The notes under the pieces are model-generated. The model ran no database searches. It saw only the letters and a list, made by a program, of their open reading frames with translations, and was not told the origin of the DNA. Shown here piece by piece: positions 23,664-35,344 of a stretch of DNA of 64,000 nt. Within the stretch, counting starts at the first letter, position 1; each line of letters opens with the position of its first letter. The position numbers and the translations under genes are program-made. The stretch comes from VFMC01 sp040398525 (lineage in GTDB: Bacteria; Actinomycetota; Acidimicrobiia; Acidimicrobiales; Ilumatobacteraceae), in NCBI GenBank assembly GCA_040398525.1, contig JBBATY010000010.1:1-64000 (forward strand), written 5' to 3'.

Positions 23664-24857
23664 ATGTCTGACGTGCTGTCGCTCGCCGAGGCGCGCCGGA
23701 TGGCGCTCGGCGCGCAGGGCTTCGCGACGGCGCGCCCATCGGGCCGGGTCGATGCCCGGCACCTCCGGCGTGCGCTCGACGACATGGGCGTCATCCAGAT
23801 CGACTCGGTGAACGTGCTGGTGCGCAGCCAGGAGCTGCCGCTCTTCGCCCGGTTGGGCGCGCACCCCCGGTCGCTCATCCCCGACGCGACCGATCGGGGC
23901 GAGCTGTTCGAATACTGGGTGCACGAGGCCTCGCACGCCCCGACGGCGCATCACCACCTGCACCGCTGGCGGATGGCCCAACCGCACAAGTGGCTGCGCG
24001 ACTTCGCCACGCGCCGCAGGGCGTACGTCGACGAGGTCGAACGGCGGGTGGCGGCCGAGGGCCCGCTCGCGGCGGGCGACCTGCGGGCGCGGGTCGGCCC
24101 CAAGGGCTCGTGGTGGGACTGGGACGATGGCAAGGCTGCCCTCGAGTGCCTCTTCTACAGCGGCCGGATCACCGCCACCCGACGGCCGAGCGACTTCGCG
24201 CGCATCTACGACCTCAGCGAACGGGTGCTTCCCGCCGAGGTGCTCGCCCGCCCCACGCCGCCCGAGCGCGAGGCGCGCAAGGAACTGCTCGTCCTGGCGG
24301 CGCGCCACCACGGGGTGGGCACGCTCGACGACCTGGCCGACTACCACCGGCAGCTGGCGACGACCTGTCGGCCGCTGGTGGCCGAGCTCGTCGCCGAGGG
24401 TCGCCTCGTCGCCGTGCAGGTCGAGGGCTGGGCCGCCCCCGCCTACCGTCACCCCGACGCCCGTCTGCCGCGCCAGATCGACGCGTGCGCGCTGCTGAGC
24501 CCGTTCGACCCCGTGGTGTGGCACCGGCCGCGCACCGAGCGGCTCTTCGGGTTCCACTACCGGATCGAGATCTACACCCCTGCCGCCAAGCGTCGCTACG
24601 GCTACTACGTGCTCCCGGTGCTGCTCGGCGACCGCCTCGTCGGCCGGGTCGACATCAAGGCCGACCGGGCCCGGCGCGTGCTCTCGGTGCCGGGTGCGTT
24701 CGTCGAAGCGGGTGTCGAACAGGCCGTCGTCGTCGAGCCGTTGGCAGCCGAGCTGGCGCGGATGGCGACCTGGCTCGACCTCGACCGGATCGAGGTCGGG
24801 ACCAACGGCTCGCTCGCCTCCCCGCTGCGCGGGGTCGTCGCTCACTACGCTCGGTGA
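23664..24857 (+). CDS. YcaQ/HTH_42-type DNA glycosylase (interstrand crosslink repair)
   Basis: The 397-residue protein matches the winged-helix YcaQ/AlkX family. The N-terminal SLAEARRMALGAQGF leads to VIQIDSVNVLVRSQ with the catalytic QxD at Gln45-Ile-Asp47. A mid region follows with EYWVHEASHAPT, and then the C-terminal LLSPFDPVVWHRPRTERLFGFHYRIEIYTP, which is highly conserved. Family members unhook DNA interstrand crosslinks or excise bulky alkyl adducts. An in-frame GTG two codons upstream (23658) is an alternative start. No clear ribosome site is seen for either. Confidence 0.9.
   Translation: MSDVLSLAEARRMALGAQGFATARPSGRVDARHLRRALDDMGVIQIDSVNVLVRSQELPLFARLGAHPRSLIPDATDRGELFEYWVHEASHAPTAHHHLHRWRMAQPHKWLRDFATRRRAYVDEVERRVAAEGPLAAGDLRARVGPKGSWWDWDDGKAALECLFYSGRITATRRPSDFARIYDLSERVLPAEVLARPTPPEREARKELLVLAARHHGVGTLDDLADYHRQLATTCRPLVAELVAEGRLVAVQVEGWAAPAYRHPDARLPRQIDACALLSPFDPVVWHRPRTERLFGFHYRIEIYTPAAKRRYGYYVLPVLLGDRLVGRVDIKADRARRVLSVPGAFVEAGVEQAVVVEPLAAELARMATWLDLDRIEVGTNGSLASPLRGVVAHYAR
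24846..24851 (+). promoter_or_regulatory. Possible -10 box for the AI-2E-family gene
   Basis: TACGCT ends eight bases before the ATG at 24860 and lies within the end of the glycosylase gene. Confidence 0.35.
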
Positions 24858-24859
24858 CG

Positions 24860-26050
24860 ATGACCGAGCCCGAGGTGCCCGACACGCCAGCGAGCACCGC
24901 CGCGCCACGGGGCCGGATGCCGCGCTGGGTCCTGCCGGCGATCGCCGTGTTCTGGGTCGGCTACCTGGTCACCTTCGTCGTGCGCGACGTGTTCAGCAAC
25001 CTCAGCGGGCTGCTGGTGCTGCTCGTGGTGTCGTTGTTCCTGTCGCTCGCCGTCGAGCCGGGTGTGAACCGCCTCGCGCTGCGTGGCTGGCGGCGCGGCT
25101 CGGCCACGGCGCTCATCCTCGTCGGGATCACCGTCGCGTTCACCGTGTTCGTCGTGGCGATGGGCACCCTGGTCGCCTCGCAGATCGCCGAGCTGCTCGG
25201 CGACCTCGAGCGCTACGTCACCCGGTCGGTCGATTTCTTGAACGACACCTTCGGCACCGAGATCGACGCCGCCGCGGTGATCGCCGAGATCAACCGCCCC
25301 GACGGCGCCGTGCAGGAGTTCATCCGCAACCAGGGCGACCGCGCGCTGGCCATCTCGCTCACCGTGCTCGGCGTGGTGTTGCAGACCCTGTCGGTGCTGC
25401 TGTTCACCTTCTACCTGGTGGCCGACGGGCCCCGCCTCCGTCGGGTGATCTGCAGCCGGATGCCGGTCGAACGCCAGCGGGCCGTGCTCGACGGGTGGAA
25501 CCTGGCGATCGACAAGACCGGCGGCTACCTGTACTCGCGGGCGCTGCTCGCCGGGCTCTCGGCGCTCTACCACTGGATCGTGTTCCAGGCGGTCGGCACC
25601 CAGGCACCCGTGGCGCTCGCCGTCTGGGTCGGGTTGATCAGCCAGTTCCTGCCGGTGGTGGGCACCTACCTCGCAGGCTTGCTGCCGTTCGTGCTCACCC
25701 TGATCGACTCGCCCGTGAAGGCGCTGGTCGTCATGATCGCGATCCTGGTGTACCAGCAGATCGAGAACTACTTCCTCGCCCCACGCATCACGTCGCGCAC
25801 GATGGAGCTGCACCCTGCGGTCGCTTTCGGCGCGGCGCTCGCCGGTGGTGCCGCGCTCGGGGTGGTGGGCGCCCTGCTGGCGCTGCCTGCAGCGGCGATG
25901 GTGCAGGCGTTGCTCAGTGCTGCGGGGAGCCGCTACGACGTGCTCGACGACCGGCTCACCACCGTGGCCGATCCGCGCCTGCGCGGCGAGCAGGTGCATC
26001 CGTCGCGGCGTCGCCGCCCTACCCGTAGCCGGTCCGATGTCGCCGAGTGA
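24860..26050 (+). CDS. AI-2E-family membrane transporter
   Basis: The 396-residue protein has about eight hydrophobic segments in the PF01594 layout. After a short polar lead come two early helices, and a long amphipathic middle (GTLVASQIAELLGDLERYVTRSV) follows. The C-terminal block has GLISQFLPVVGTYLAGLLPFVLTL, YQQIENYFLAPRITSRTMELHPAVAFGAALAGGAALGVVGALLALPAAA, which is the family hallmark. Members export varied small molecules or Na+; AI-2 itself is not implied. The C-terminal tail is basic. It overlaps the asparaginase gene by 14 bases. Confidence 0.9.
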   Translation: MTEPEVPDTPASTAAPRGRMPRWVLPAIAVFWVGYLVTFVVRDVFSNLSGLLVLLVVSLFLSLAVEPGVNRLALRGWRRGSATALILVGITVAFTVFVVAMGTLVASQIAELLGDLERYVTRSVDFLNDTFGTEIDAAAVIAEINRPDGAVQEFIRNQGDRALAISLTVLGVVLQTLSVLLFTFYLVADGPRLRRVICSRMPVERQRAVLDGWNLAIDKTGGYLYSRALLAGLSALYHWIVFQAVGTQAPVALAVWVGLISQFLPVVGTYLAGLLPFVLTLIDSPVKALVVMIAILVYQQIENYFLAPRITSRTMELHPAVAFGAALAGGAALGVVGALLALPAAAMVQALLSAAGSRYDVLDDRLTTVADPRLRGEQVHPSRRRRPTRSRSDVAE

Positions 26051-27005
26051 CCTCTCGGCCGCCTTCGCCCCGATCGCGGTGACGAGCCGCAGCGGGGTCG
26101 ACGAATCGGTGCACTGGGGTGCGCTGGTGGCGCTCGAGCCCGACGGCTCGGTGGCCTTCGCAGTGGGCGACCCCGAGGTCGACATCTACCCGAGGTCGTC
26201 GAACAAGCCGATGCAGGCCGTCGCCATGGTTCGGGCCGGGCTCGACCTTCCCCCCGATCTGCTCGCCCTCGTGTGCGCCAGCCACGACGGCACGCCCGCA
26301 CATCTGGCTGCGGCGCAACGGATCCTCGCCACCGCCGGCCTCGACGAGTCGGCGCTGGCCAACACCACCGACCTGCCGCTCGACGACGCTGCCGCCGAAG
26401 CAGTGCTGCGCAGCGGCGGGGCCCGCACGGCGCTGCAGATGAACTGCAGCGGCAAGCACAGCGGCATGGTGGCCACCTGTGTGGGCAACGGGTGGGCCCA
26501 CGATGCGTCGTACCTCGCGGTCGACCACCCGCTCCAGCGGCGGATCACCGACACCATCGCCGAGCTCGCCGGCGGGCCGGTCGCCCATATCGGGGTCGAC
26601 GGCTGTGGCGCACCGGCCCACATGCTGTCGCTGCTCGGCCTCGCCCGCTCGTTCCGGGCGATCGCCGTGGGCGACGCCGGGGCGGCCGGTGCGCAGGTCT
26701 ACACGGCGATGACGACGCACCCCGAGATGGTGGGTGGCGAGCGGCGCGACGTGACGGCGTTCATGCGCCACGTGCCCGGGTTGATGGCCAAGGACGGTGC
26801 CGAAGGGGTGATGGCGGTCGCGCTCCCCGACGGCCGGGCGATCGCGCTGAAGATCGCGGACGGCGCGAACCGGGCTCGGCCGGTGGTGCTGCTCGCTGCC
26901 CTCGAGCGGCTCGGGCTGCCCACCGACTCGCTCGCCGCGCTGGTGGTCGAGCCGATCCGCGGCCACGGCCGACCGGTGGGCACGGTGCGCGCGGTGGCGC
27001 CGTGA
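26037..27005 (+). CDS. L-asparaginase II (PF06089 type)
   Basis: The 322-residue protein matches the Rhizobium-type asparaginase II family, unrelated to AnsA/AnsB. It shows SGVDESVHWGALVAL, the motif PRSSNKPMQAVAMV, CASHDGTPAHL, MNCSGKHSGMVATC and HIGVDGCGAPAHML. The conserved Ser, Lys and Cys of these motifs are those seen in the family's active site. It would hydrolyse asparagine to aspartate and ammonia in the cytoplasm. It begins within the end of the AI-2E-family gene and overlaps the next gene by four bases, forming a three-gene operon. Confidence 0.9.
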   Translation: MSPSDLSAAFAPIAVTSRSGVDESVHWGALVALEPDGSVAFAVGDPEVDIYPRSSNKPMQAVAMVRAGLDLPPDLLALVCASHDGTPAHLAAAQRILATAGLDESALANTTDLPLDDAAAEAVLRSGGARTALQMNCSGKHSGMVATCVGNGWAHDASYLAVDHPLQRRITDTIAELAGGPVAHIGVDGCGAPAHMLSLLGLARSFRAIAVGDAGAAGAQVYTAMTTHPEMVGGERRDVTAFMRHVPGLMAKDGAEGVMAVALPDGRAIALKIADGANRARPVVLLAALERLGLPTDSLAALVVEPIRGHGRPVGTVRAVAP

Positions 27006-27976
27006 GCATCCCGTTCGTCACCCTGGCCGAGCCGCGCTACGGCGAGCCGGTGCAGCTGACGTCGCGGATCACGCGGCTCGTGGCCGAGAACCCGTCGAAG
27101 TTCACCTATCACGGCACCGGCACCTACATCGTCGGCGAGGGTCGCCAGGTCGCTGTCGTCGACCCGGGCCCACAGCTCGACAGCCACCGCGATGCCCTGG
27201 CTGCAGCGCTGCGCGGCCGCGAGGTGGTGGCGATCTGCATCACCCACTGCCATGCCGACCATTCGCCGCTCGCCGCCTGGTTGACGGCCGAGACCGGTGC
27301 GCCGACCATCGGGTTCGGGCCCCACCCTCGCCTCGACGACCCCGATGCCGACGAGCCGATCACCGGCGGCGATGGCGGCACCGGTGAGGGTACCGCCATC
27401 GCCGCAGGCGGGGCCGCCGTGGTGGAGGAGACCACCGACTACGACTTCGAGCCACACCAGCGCGTCGCCGACGGCGAGCTCGCGATCGCCGGGCCCGGGT
27501 TCACGCTGCGGGCCGTGCACACTCCGGGTCACACGTCCAACCACCTGTGCTTCGCCCTCGCCGAGGAGGACGCCTTGTTCACCGGCGACCACGTGATGGG
27601 GTGGAGCACCACGGTGATCGCCCCGCCCGACGGCGACATGGCGGCGTACCTCGACTCGCTGCGGCGGGTGATGGCCCGCACCGATCGGGTGCTGTGGCCG
27701 ACCCACGGAGCCCCGGTCACCGAACCGGGGCCGTACCTCGAGGCCTTCCTCGCCCATCGCCTCGACCGCGAGGCGCAGGTGCTCGCCGCGGTGCGCAGTG
27801 GTCGGGCCGAGGTGGCCGAGATGGTGGCGTTGCTCTACGCCGATGTGCGCGAGGAGCTGCACAAGCCGGCGGGCCGCAGCGTGCTGGCTCATCTGATGAA
27901 GCTCGTCGCCGACGGGCTGGTGACGATCGACGACGACGCCGGTCCGTCGCTGAAGGCCCGCTACCGACCGGTGTGA
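27002..27976 (+). CDS. Metallo-beta-lactamase-fold hydrolase (LACTB2/RNase Z-like)
   Basis: The 324-residue protein has the metal motif THCHADH (His82, His84, Asp86, His87), then HTPGHTSNHL, FTGDHVMGW and LWPTHGAP, which complete a two-zinc site. The late FLAHRLDREAQVLAAVRSG and the winged-helix-like C terminus (LAHLMKLVADGLVTI) resemble LACTB2 proteins. The substrate is unknown: nucleic acid, thioester and lactone hydrolysis are all found in the fold. The GTG start overlaps the asparaginase stop (GTGA). Confidence 0.88.
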   Translation: MSIPFVTLAEPRYGEPVQLTSRITRLVAENPSKFTYHGTGTYIVGEGRQVAVVDPGPQLDSHRDALAAALRGREVVAICITHCHADHSPLAAWLTAETGAPTIGFGPHPRLDDPDADEPITGGDGGTGEGTAIAAGGAAVVEETTDYDFEPHQRVADGELAIAGPGFTLRAVHTPGHTSNHLCFALAEEDALFTGDHVMGWSTTVIAPPDGDMAAYLDSLRRVMARTDRVLWPTHGAPVTEPGPYLEAFLAHRLDREAQVLAAVRSGRAEVAEMVALLYADVREELHKPAGRSVLAHLMKLVADGLVTIDDDAGPSLKARYRPV

Positions 27977-28016
27977 TCGGCCACGGCGGTCGGGCGCGAG
28001 CCCTGCGGTCGGCTGC

Positions 28017-29375
28017 TCAGCGGGAGGTGAGGTCGGCGGCGGAGAGCGCCTCGGCCAGGGTGGCCACGCGCACGAGCGACATCCCCTCGATGCCGTTGGG
28101 GGCGTGGGCGGGCACGATCGCCCGTCGGAACCCGAGACGCGACGCCTCGCTGAGCCGCCGCCGGGCGTTGCCCACCTGGCGCACCTCGCCGGCGAGGCCG
28201 ACCTCGCCGAACACCACCAGATCGGGCGAGAGCGGCCGGCCGAGCAGGGCACTGGCCAGCGCCAGGCACACCGCCAGGTCGGCCCCGGGCTCGGCCAGTC
28301 GCACCCCGCCGACCGCCGAGACGTAGACCTCGGTGGTGGCCATGGTGAGCCGGGCGCGACGCTCGAGCACGGCGAGCAGCATCGCCAGACGGCCCGGGTC
28401 GAGCCCCTGCGCGCTGCGGCGCGGCGGGGCACCGCTGGTGGTGGACGAGGTGAGCGCCTGCACCTCGACCAGCAGCGGGCGCTGGCCCTCGAGCGTGGCG
28501 AGCACGGCCGAGCCCGGCACCCCGGTGCGGCGGTCGGCGAGGAACAGGCTGCTGGCATCGGGCACCCCGACCAGGCCCTGCTCGCCCATCTCGAACAGGC
28601 CGAGCTCGTCGGTGGGCCCGAAGCGGTTCTTCACCGCCCGCAGCAGGCGCAGCGAGTGGTGGCGGTCGCCCTCGAACGACAGCACCACGTCGACCACGTG
28701 CTCGAGCACCCGGGGCCCGGCCAGGCTGCCCTCCTTGGTGACGTGGCCGACGAGCACCACTGGCACCCCGCGGGTCTTGGCCTCGTGCACCAGGCGGGCG
28801 GCACAGCTGCGCACCTGCACCACGCTGCCGGGTGCCGAGCCGAGCTCGGGATCGGCGATGGTCTGCACGCTGTCGACCACGACGAGGCTGGGCTGCACCT
28901 CGTCGATGGCGGCGACGATGTGCGGCAGGGCCGTCTCGGTGAGCAGCCACAGCTCGGGGCCGACAGCACCGAGGCGGTCGGCGCGCAGACGGACCTGGGG
29001 CCCGCTCTCCTCGGCGCTGACGTAGAGCGTGCGCCCGCTCCACCCGGCCAGCAGCTGCAACAGCAGCGTCGACTTGCCGATGCCCGGCTCGCCGCCGAGC
29101 AGCACGACCGACCCGGGCACGATCCCGGCCCCGAGGACGCGATCGAGCTCGGCGATGCCGGTGGGTGTCGGCCCGCCCTCACCGGCGTCGACCGCGGTGA
29201 TCGGGCGCGGTGCCGCGGCGGGCCCGTGGTGCAGCGTGGGGACAGCGACCTCGTCGGGGCCCTCGACATCTTCGACCAGGGTGTTCCAGGCTCGGCACGT
29301 GACGCACTGGCCCGCCCACTTGGGGAACGACGCGCCGCAGTCCGAGCAGCGGTAGACGACTCGAAGCTTGGCCAT
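28017..29375 (-). CDS. radA: DNA repair protein RadA
   Basis: The 452-residue protein starts with the four-Cys zinc finger (Cys10, Cys13, Cys24, Cys27). It continues with Walker A GGEPGIGKST near residue 95, the RadA-specific KNRFG motif in the middle, and a C-terminal Lon-protease-like domain ending in the LVRVATLAEAL segment. RadA drives branch migration in recombination. The ATG lies six bases after TACCGT (29387-29382), so the mRNA is probably leaderless. It converges on the MBL-fold gene over 40 bases without an obvious hairpin. Confidence 0.96.
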   Translation of the reverse strand: MAKLRVVYRCSDCGASFPKWAGQCVTCRAWNTLVEDVEGPDEVAVPTLHHGPAAAPRPITAVDAGEGGPTPTGIAELDRVLGAGIVPGSVVLLGGEPGIGKSTLLLQLLAGWSGRTLYVSAEESGPQVRLRADRLGAVGPELWLLTETALPHIVAAIDEVQPSLVVVDSVQTIADPELGSAPGSVVQVRSCAARLVHEAKTRGVPVVLVGHVTKEGSLAGPRVLEHVVDVVLSFEGDRHHSLRLLRAVKNRFGPTDELGLFEMGEQGLVGVPDASSLFLADRRTGVPGSAVLATLEGQRPLLVEVQALTSSTTSGAPPRRSAQGLDPGRLAMLLAVLERRARLTMATTEVYVSAVGGVRLAEPGADLAVCLALASALLGRPLSPDLVVFGEVGLAGEVRQVGNARRRLSEASRLGFRRAIVPAHAPNGIEGMSLVRVATLAEALSAADLTSR

Positions 29376-29381
29376 GGGGCG

Positions 29382-29387
29382 ACGGTA
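29382..29387 (-). promoter_or_regulatory. -10 box of a leaderless promoter for radA
   Basis: TACCGT on the minus strand ends six bases before the ATG at 29375. Confidence 0.55.
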
Positions 29388-29425
29388 GCCGGGGGGTGTC
29401 ACACGGCTGGCTTCGCCGGGCGCCG

Positions 29426-30217
29426 TCAGCGCATGCGGCGATGGGCGGGAGCGCGGCGAGCCGCCACCATCCGCCAGATCAGCGCCGTCGCGGCGAGCAC
29501 CCACAGCACCAGCGCCGCCAGTGCCAGGTAGGGGAGGACCCGCCACAGGCCCCCCTTGGCGAGCGAGACGCTCGATGTCGTGGCGAGGTCGACCAGTGGC
29601 CCGTCGAGCGGCACGCTCCAGCGGACCCGCCCGTCCTCGCCGGTGGTGCCGGTGGTGGCGGCGAGCTCGCCGTCGAGGGCTGCCGAGACCGAGATGGCCA
29701 GCGCCTGGTCGAGGGCAAGCCCCTGGGCGGCCAGCTCGGCTTCCCACGGGGTGGCCCCGACGGCGGCCAACAGGTCGTCGTCGGCGAACGAGGCCAGGCC
29801 CACGGTGGCTCCGGTGAACCCGGTCAGCGACAGCTCGACCGATGTCTCGCCGACGGTGCGGCCGAGGGCGACGTCGAGCAGCGGGCCGTTGCGGCCGTTC
29901 AGCGACTGCAGCAGCGCCGTCGCCTCGGCGGGCGTGGCGAACGGATGTCGCAGCACCAGCGACAGGCCGCCGTCGGCCGTGGGTGCCGGGCCCTGGACCA
30001 CCCAGCCGGCGGCGACGAGGTCGTCGAAGCGGAGGTCGTCGGCGAGGCCCGGTGCCCGGGCCAGCAACGCCGCATCGGCGACCGCCGTCACGGTGATCAG
30101 CCCGCTGCCGTTCTCGGCCATCTCGATGTCGACGTTGGCGTCGACGCGGCAGGCCGTCAGCAGCAGCGCACAGACGACGAGCAGCAGACGGGTGCGCACA
30201 GCACGAGAGTGTGGCAT
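29426..30217 (-). CDS. LppM-like lipoprotein with C-terminal membrane anchor
   Basis: The 263-residue protein has a signal peptide with lipobox LLTAC (Cys23). A beta-rich domain follows (RVDANVDIEMAENGSGLITVTAVADAAL, then SVELSLTGFTGATVGLASF), and one C-terminal membrane helix (LPYLALAALVLWVLAATALIW) with a basic end. This layout matches mycobacterial LppM (DUF3153). The LppM domain may bind lipids; its role here is unknown. A GTG six codons downstream (30199) is an alternative start. It lies between radA and clpC, all on the minus strand. Confidence 0.8.
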   Translation of the reverse strand: MPHSRAVRTRLLLVVCALLLTACRVDANVDIEMAENGSGLITVTAVADAALLARAPGLADDLRFDDLVAAGWVVQGPAPTADGGLSLVLRHPFATPAEATALLQSLNGRNGPLLDVALGRTVGETSVELSLTGFTGATVGLASFADDDLLAAVGATPWEAELAAQGLALDQALAISVSAALDGELAATTGTTGEDGRVRWSVPLDGPLVDLATTSSVSLAKGGLWRVLPYLALAALVLWVLAATALIWRMVAARRAPAHRRMR

Positions 30218-30247
30218 CCGCCAGCCGCCCGGCGCGTGCGCGAGCCG

Positions 30248-32815
<2,568 letters not shown>

Positions 32816-32821
32816 GACGGA

Positions 32822-32827
32822 AGTGTA
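32822..32827 (-). promoter_or_regulatory. -10 box of a leaderless promoter for clpC
   Basis: TACACT on the minus strand ends six bases before the ATG at 32815. Confidence 0.5.
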
Positions 32828-33032
32828 CCGGCGCTCCGCTTCCACCACGCGACAGGCGACGAGCGCCACGCGTACCGGCGGTGCTGCTCATCCGTACCGC
32901 GGCGGTGCTGCTCGACCGTGCTGCGAACGCGCTCATCGACACGCTCGCGAGGCTGGTCGGACCCCGTCGGAGGTGTGACGTGCGTGACGAGAACTCCCCC
33001 GCTGTCGTTCGTCCCTCGGCCGTCCGGTGCCC

Positions 33033-33038
33033 TAGCCT
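33033..33038 (+). promoter_or_regulatory. -10 box of a leaderless promoter for the polyprenyl synthase gene
   Basis: TAGCCT ends seven bases before the ATG at 33046, and no ribosome site is present. The remaining bases back to clpC (about 200) show nothing else I can name. Confidence 0.55.
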
Positions 33039-33045
33039 CACAGAC

Positions 33046-34020
33046 ATGTCCGCCCTGCCGTTCTTCTCGCTCCCCGGCATGGCCGGCGACCTGGAGCGGA
33101 TCGAGGCAGCCCTGGTCGAGTCGGTGCGGACACCCGACGCCTACCTCAATGAGATCGCGTCGCATCTGATCGTCGCCGGTGGCAAGCGCCTGCGGCCGGT
33201 GCTCACCGTCGTGGCGGCCCAGATCAGTGGGGTTCCCGCCACCGACGACGCCGTGCAGGGCGGCATCTCGTGCGAGCTCGTCCAGACCGGATCGCTCTAC
33301 CACGACGACGTGATGGACGAGGCGCCCACGCGCCGCGGTGTCGAGACCGTGAACGCGAAGTGGGGCAACCTGCAGGCCATTCTCGCCGGCGACTTCCTGC
33401 TGTCGCGTGCGTCGGAGATCGCAGCCTCGCTCGGCACCGAGGTGGCGGCCCTGCTGGCCCGCACGATCGGCCGTCTGTGCGAGGGCCAGATCGAAGAGTT
33501 GCGCCACACCTACAACGTGGCCCGTCCCGAGGCGTCGTACCTCTCGTCGATCGCCGGCAAGACCGCCTCGCTCTACGCCACCTCGGCGCGCATCGGCGCG
33601 CTGGTGGCCGGCTTCGACCGCGAACTGGTCGACTCGCTCACGGCGTACGGCGACGCGTTCGGCATGGTGTTCCAGATCGTCGACGACCTGCTCGACATCA
33701 CCGCCACCGACGAGGCCCTCGGCAAGCCGGCCGGCCACGACATGGTGGAGGGCGTGTACACGCTCCCGGTGCTGCGCACGCTCCAGAGTGGCGGCATCGC
33801 TGCGGCATCGCTGCTCGACCTGCTCGGTCGTCCGCTCGGTGCCGCCGAGCGCGAGAAGGCCATCGAGATCGTGCGTGCCCACGGCGGCGTCGAGTCGTCG
33901 CTCGTCACCGCACGCGAATGGGCCGATCGTGCCGTCGAGTCGTGCGCCGGGTTGCCGGACTCGCTCGCCACCACGGCGCTGCGCGAAGCACCTGCGGCAC
34001 TGCTGGCCTCGCTCGGCTGA
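33046..34020 (+). CDS. Polyprenyl diphosphate synthase (menaquinone side chain type)
   Basis: The 324-residue protein has both aspartate-rich motifs of trans-isoprenyl diphosphate synthases. The first is DDVMD in SLYHDDVMDEAPTRRG and the second is DDLLD in MVFQIVDDLLDITATDEALGKPAGHD. The GGKRLRPVLT segment binds isopentenyl diphosphate. Bulky residues before the first motif are absent (GSLY), which favours a long product such as hepta- to nonaprenyl. It lies beside a geranylgeranyl-reductase gene and the quinone-using respiratory cluster, as grcC1 and menJ lie together in Mycobacterium, so a role in the menaquinone tail is likely. Confidence 0.92.
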   Translation: MSALPFFSLPGMAGDLERIEAALVESVRTPDAYLNEIASHLIVAGGKRLRPVLTVVAAQISGVPATDDAVQGGISCELVQTGSLYHDDVMDEAPTRRGVETVNAKWGNLQAILAGDFLLSRASEIAASLGTEVAALLARTIGRLCEGQIEELRHTYNVARPEASYLSSIAGKTASLYATSARIGALVAGFDRELVDSLTAYGDAFGMVFQIVDDLLDITATDEALGKPAGHDMVEGVYTLPVLRTLQSGGIAAASLLDLLGRPLGAAEREKAIEIVRAHGGVESSLVTAREWADRAVESCAGLPDSLATTALREAPAALLASLG

Positions 34021-34053
34021 ACGACCGCGAGGCGGGCCCGACCCGAGCCAGCG

Positions 34054-35298
34054 TCAGGCGTCGGGGGCGAACCTCGACAGCGCAGCGCCGGCGCGGAACA
34101 ACGCCGCCGCAGCACCGTCGTCGCCGCCGTCGTGGCGCTCGTCGAGGGCGAGGCGCATCAGCACCTCGGCCGTCGTGCCGCGACCGGTCGCCATGCGCGC
34201 GACGCGTCGGGCCACGGGCGGGCGCGACATCGCCCGCACGGCGAGCCGGCCGAGCTTCCAGAACTCGCCGTGCTGGTGGGCGAGCTCGCGTGGGTAGCGC
34301 TGCAGTGCGGTGGGACCCCCGGTGCCGAGGGCGTCGTGCACCACGTCGGCAGCCAGCATCCCGCTCGTGAGGGCGGTGTCGATCCCGGTGCCGAGCAGCG
34401 GGCTGCCGGTGCCCGCGGCATCGCCCACCACGAGGAAGGTGGGCCCGGCCTTGGGCTCGACCGATCCGCCGATGGCCAGCCGCCCGGCGGCCGGGGTCGT
34501 CAGCGGGTGGCGCGGGTCGAAGCCCCATCGCTCGGCCACCTCGGCTGCCCACGTGTCGAGCAGACGTGCCGTGTTGACGGCCCGCACGTCGGCCACCGCC
34601 GACCCGATCACCGACACCCCGACGTTCACGGTGCCGTCGCCCAACGGGACCACCCAGCCGAACCCGGGCACGCTCTCGTGGCCGGGCTCGCCGAGGCCGA
34701 GGCCGAGCTCGTGCCGGTGCGTGTCGTGCGCCCCAGCCTCCCAGTAGGCCCGCAGTGCGGTGCCGTGGGGCCACGTGCGTGCCCGCGATGTGCCGAGCGC
34801 CCGGCCGAAGGTGCTGTTGGCGCCGTCGGCCACCACCAGGTAGGTCGAGCGGATCGTCAGCTCCTGGCCCAGCGCGGAACGGACCACGGCTCCACGGACC
34901 AGGCCGCGCTCGACGACCGGTTCGATCGCTTCGTGGCCCTCGAGCAGCTCGGCGCCGGCGGCCACGGCGTGCCGTGCGAGCTGCTCGTCGAGCACCTCGC
35001 GCCGGACGGCCCGGCCCACCGCCGGTCGGCCCTGACGGGCAGCCCAGTCGATGGTGCGTCGACGGTCGCCGTGGGTGAGCACCACACCCTCGATGCGGTG
35101 TGCTGCGCCGAGGTCGAGGCCGAGCGCCTCGACGGCCTCGACGGCCGTCGGCGTCAGCGAGTCGCCACACGCCTTGGGTCGGGGGAACGGTCGGCGCTCG
35201 ACCACGAGCACCCGGTGCCCCTGCTGCGCCAAGCTGCACGCAGCAGCACTGCCCGCAGGGCCGGCTCCGACGACGAGGACGTCGGCGATGATGGTCAT
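34054..35298 (-). CDS. Geranylgeranyl reductase-family flavoprotein (MenJ-like)
   Basis: The 414-residue protein has the FAD motif VVGAGPAGSAAACSLA at the N terminus, the GGR signature FPRPKACGDSLTPTAVEAV, YLVVADGANSTFGRALG in the middle and FLVVGDAAGTGSPLLGTGIDTAL. The family reduces isoprenoid double bonds; the mycobacterial member MenJ saturates the second unit of the menaquinone tail. It converges with the polyprenyl synthase gene, which would make that tail. An archaeal-type or carotenoid substrate cannot be excluded by sequence alone. Confidence 0.88.
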   Translation of the reverse strand: MTIIADVLVVGAGPAGSAAACSLAQQGHRVLVVERRPFPRPKACGDSLTPTAVEAVEALGLDLGAAHRIEGVVLTHGDRRRTIDWAARQGRPAVGRAVRREVLDEQLARHAVAAGAELLEGHEAIEPVVERGLVRGAVVRSALGQELTIRSTYLVVADGANSTFGRALGTSRARTWPHGTALRAYWEAGAHDTHRHELGLGLGEPGHESVPGFGWVVPLGDGTVNVGVSVIGSAVADVRAVNTARLLDTWAAEVAERWGFDPRHPLTTPAAGRLAIGGSVEPKAGPTFLVVGDAAGTGSPLLGTGIDTALTSGMLAADVVHDALGTGGPTALQRYPRELAHQHGEFWKLGRLAVRAMSRPPVARRVARMATGRGTTAEVLMRLALDERHDGGDDGAAAALFRAGAALSRFAPDA

Positions 35299-35344
35299 GG
35301 CGCCGGCACCCTCGGACAGGGCCGCCGACGACGGATGCGGGCGA

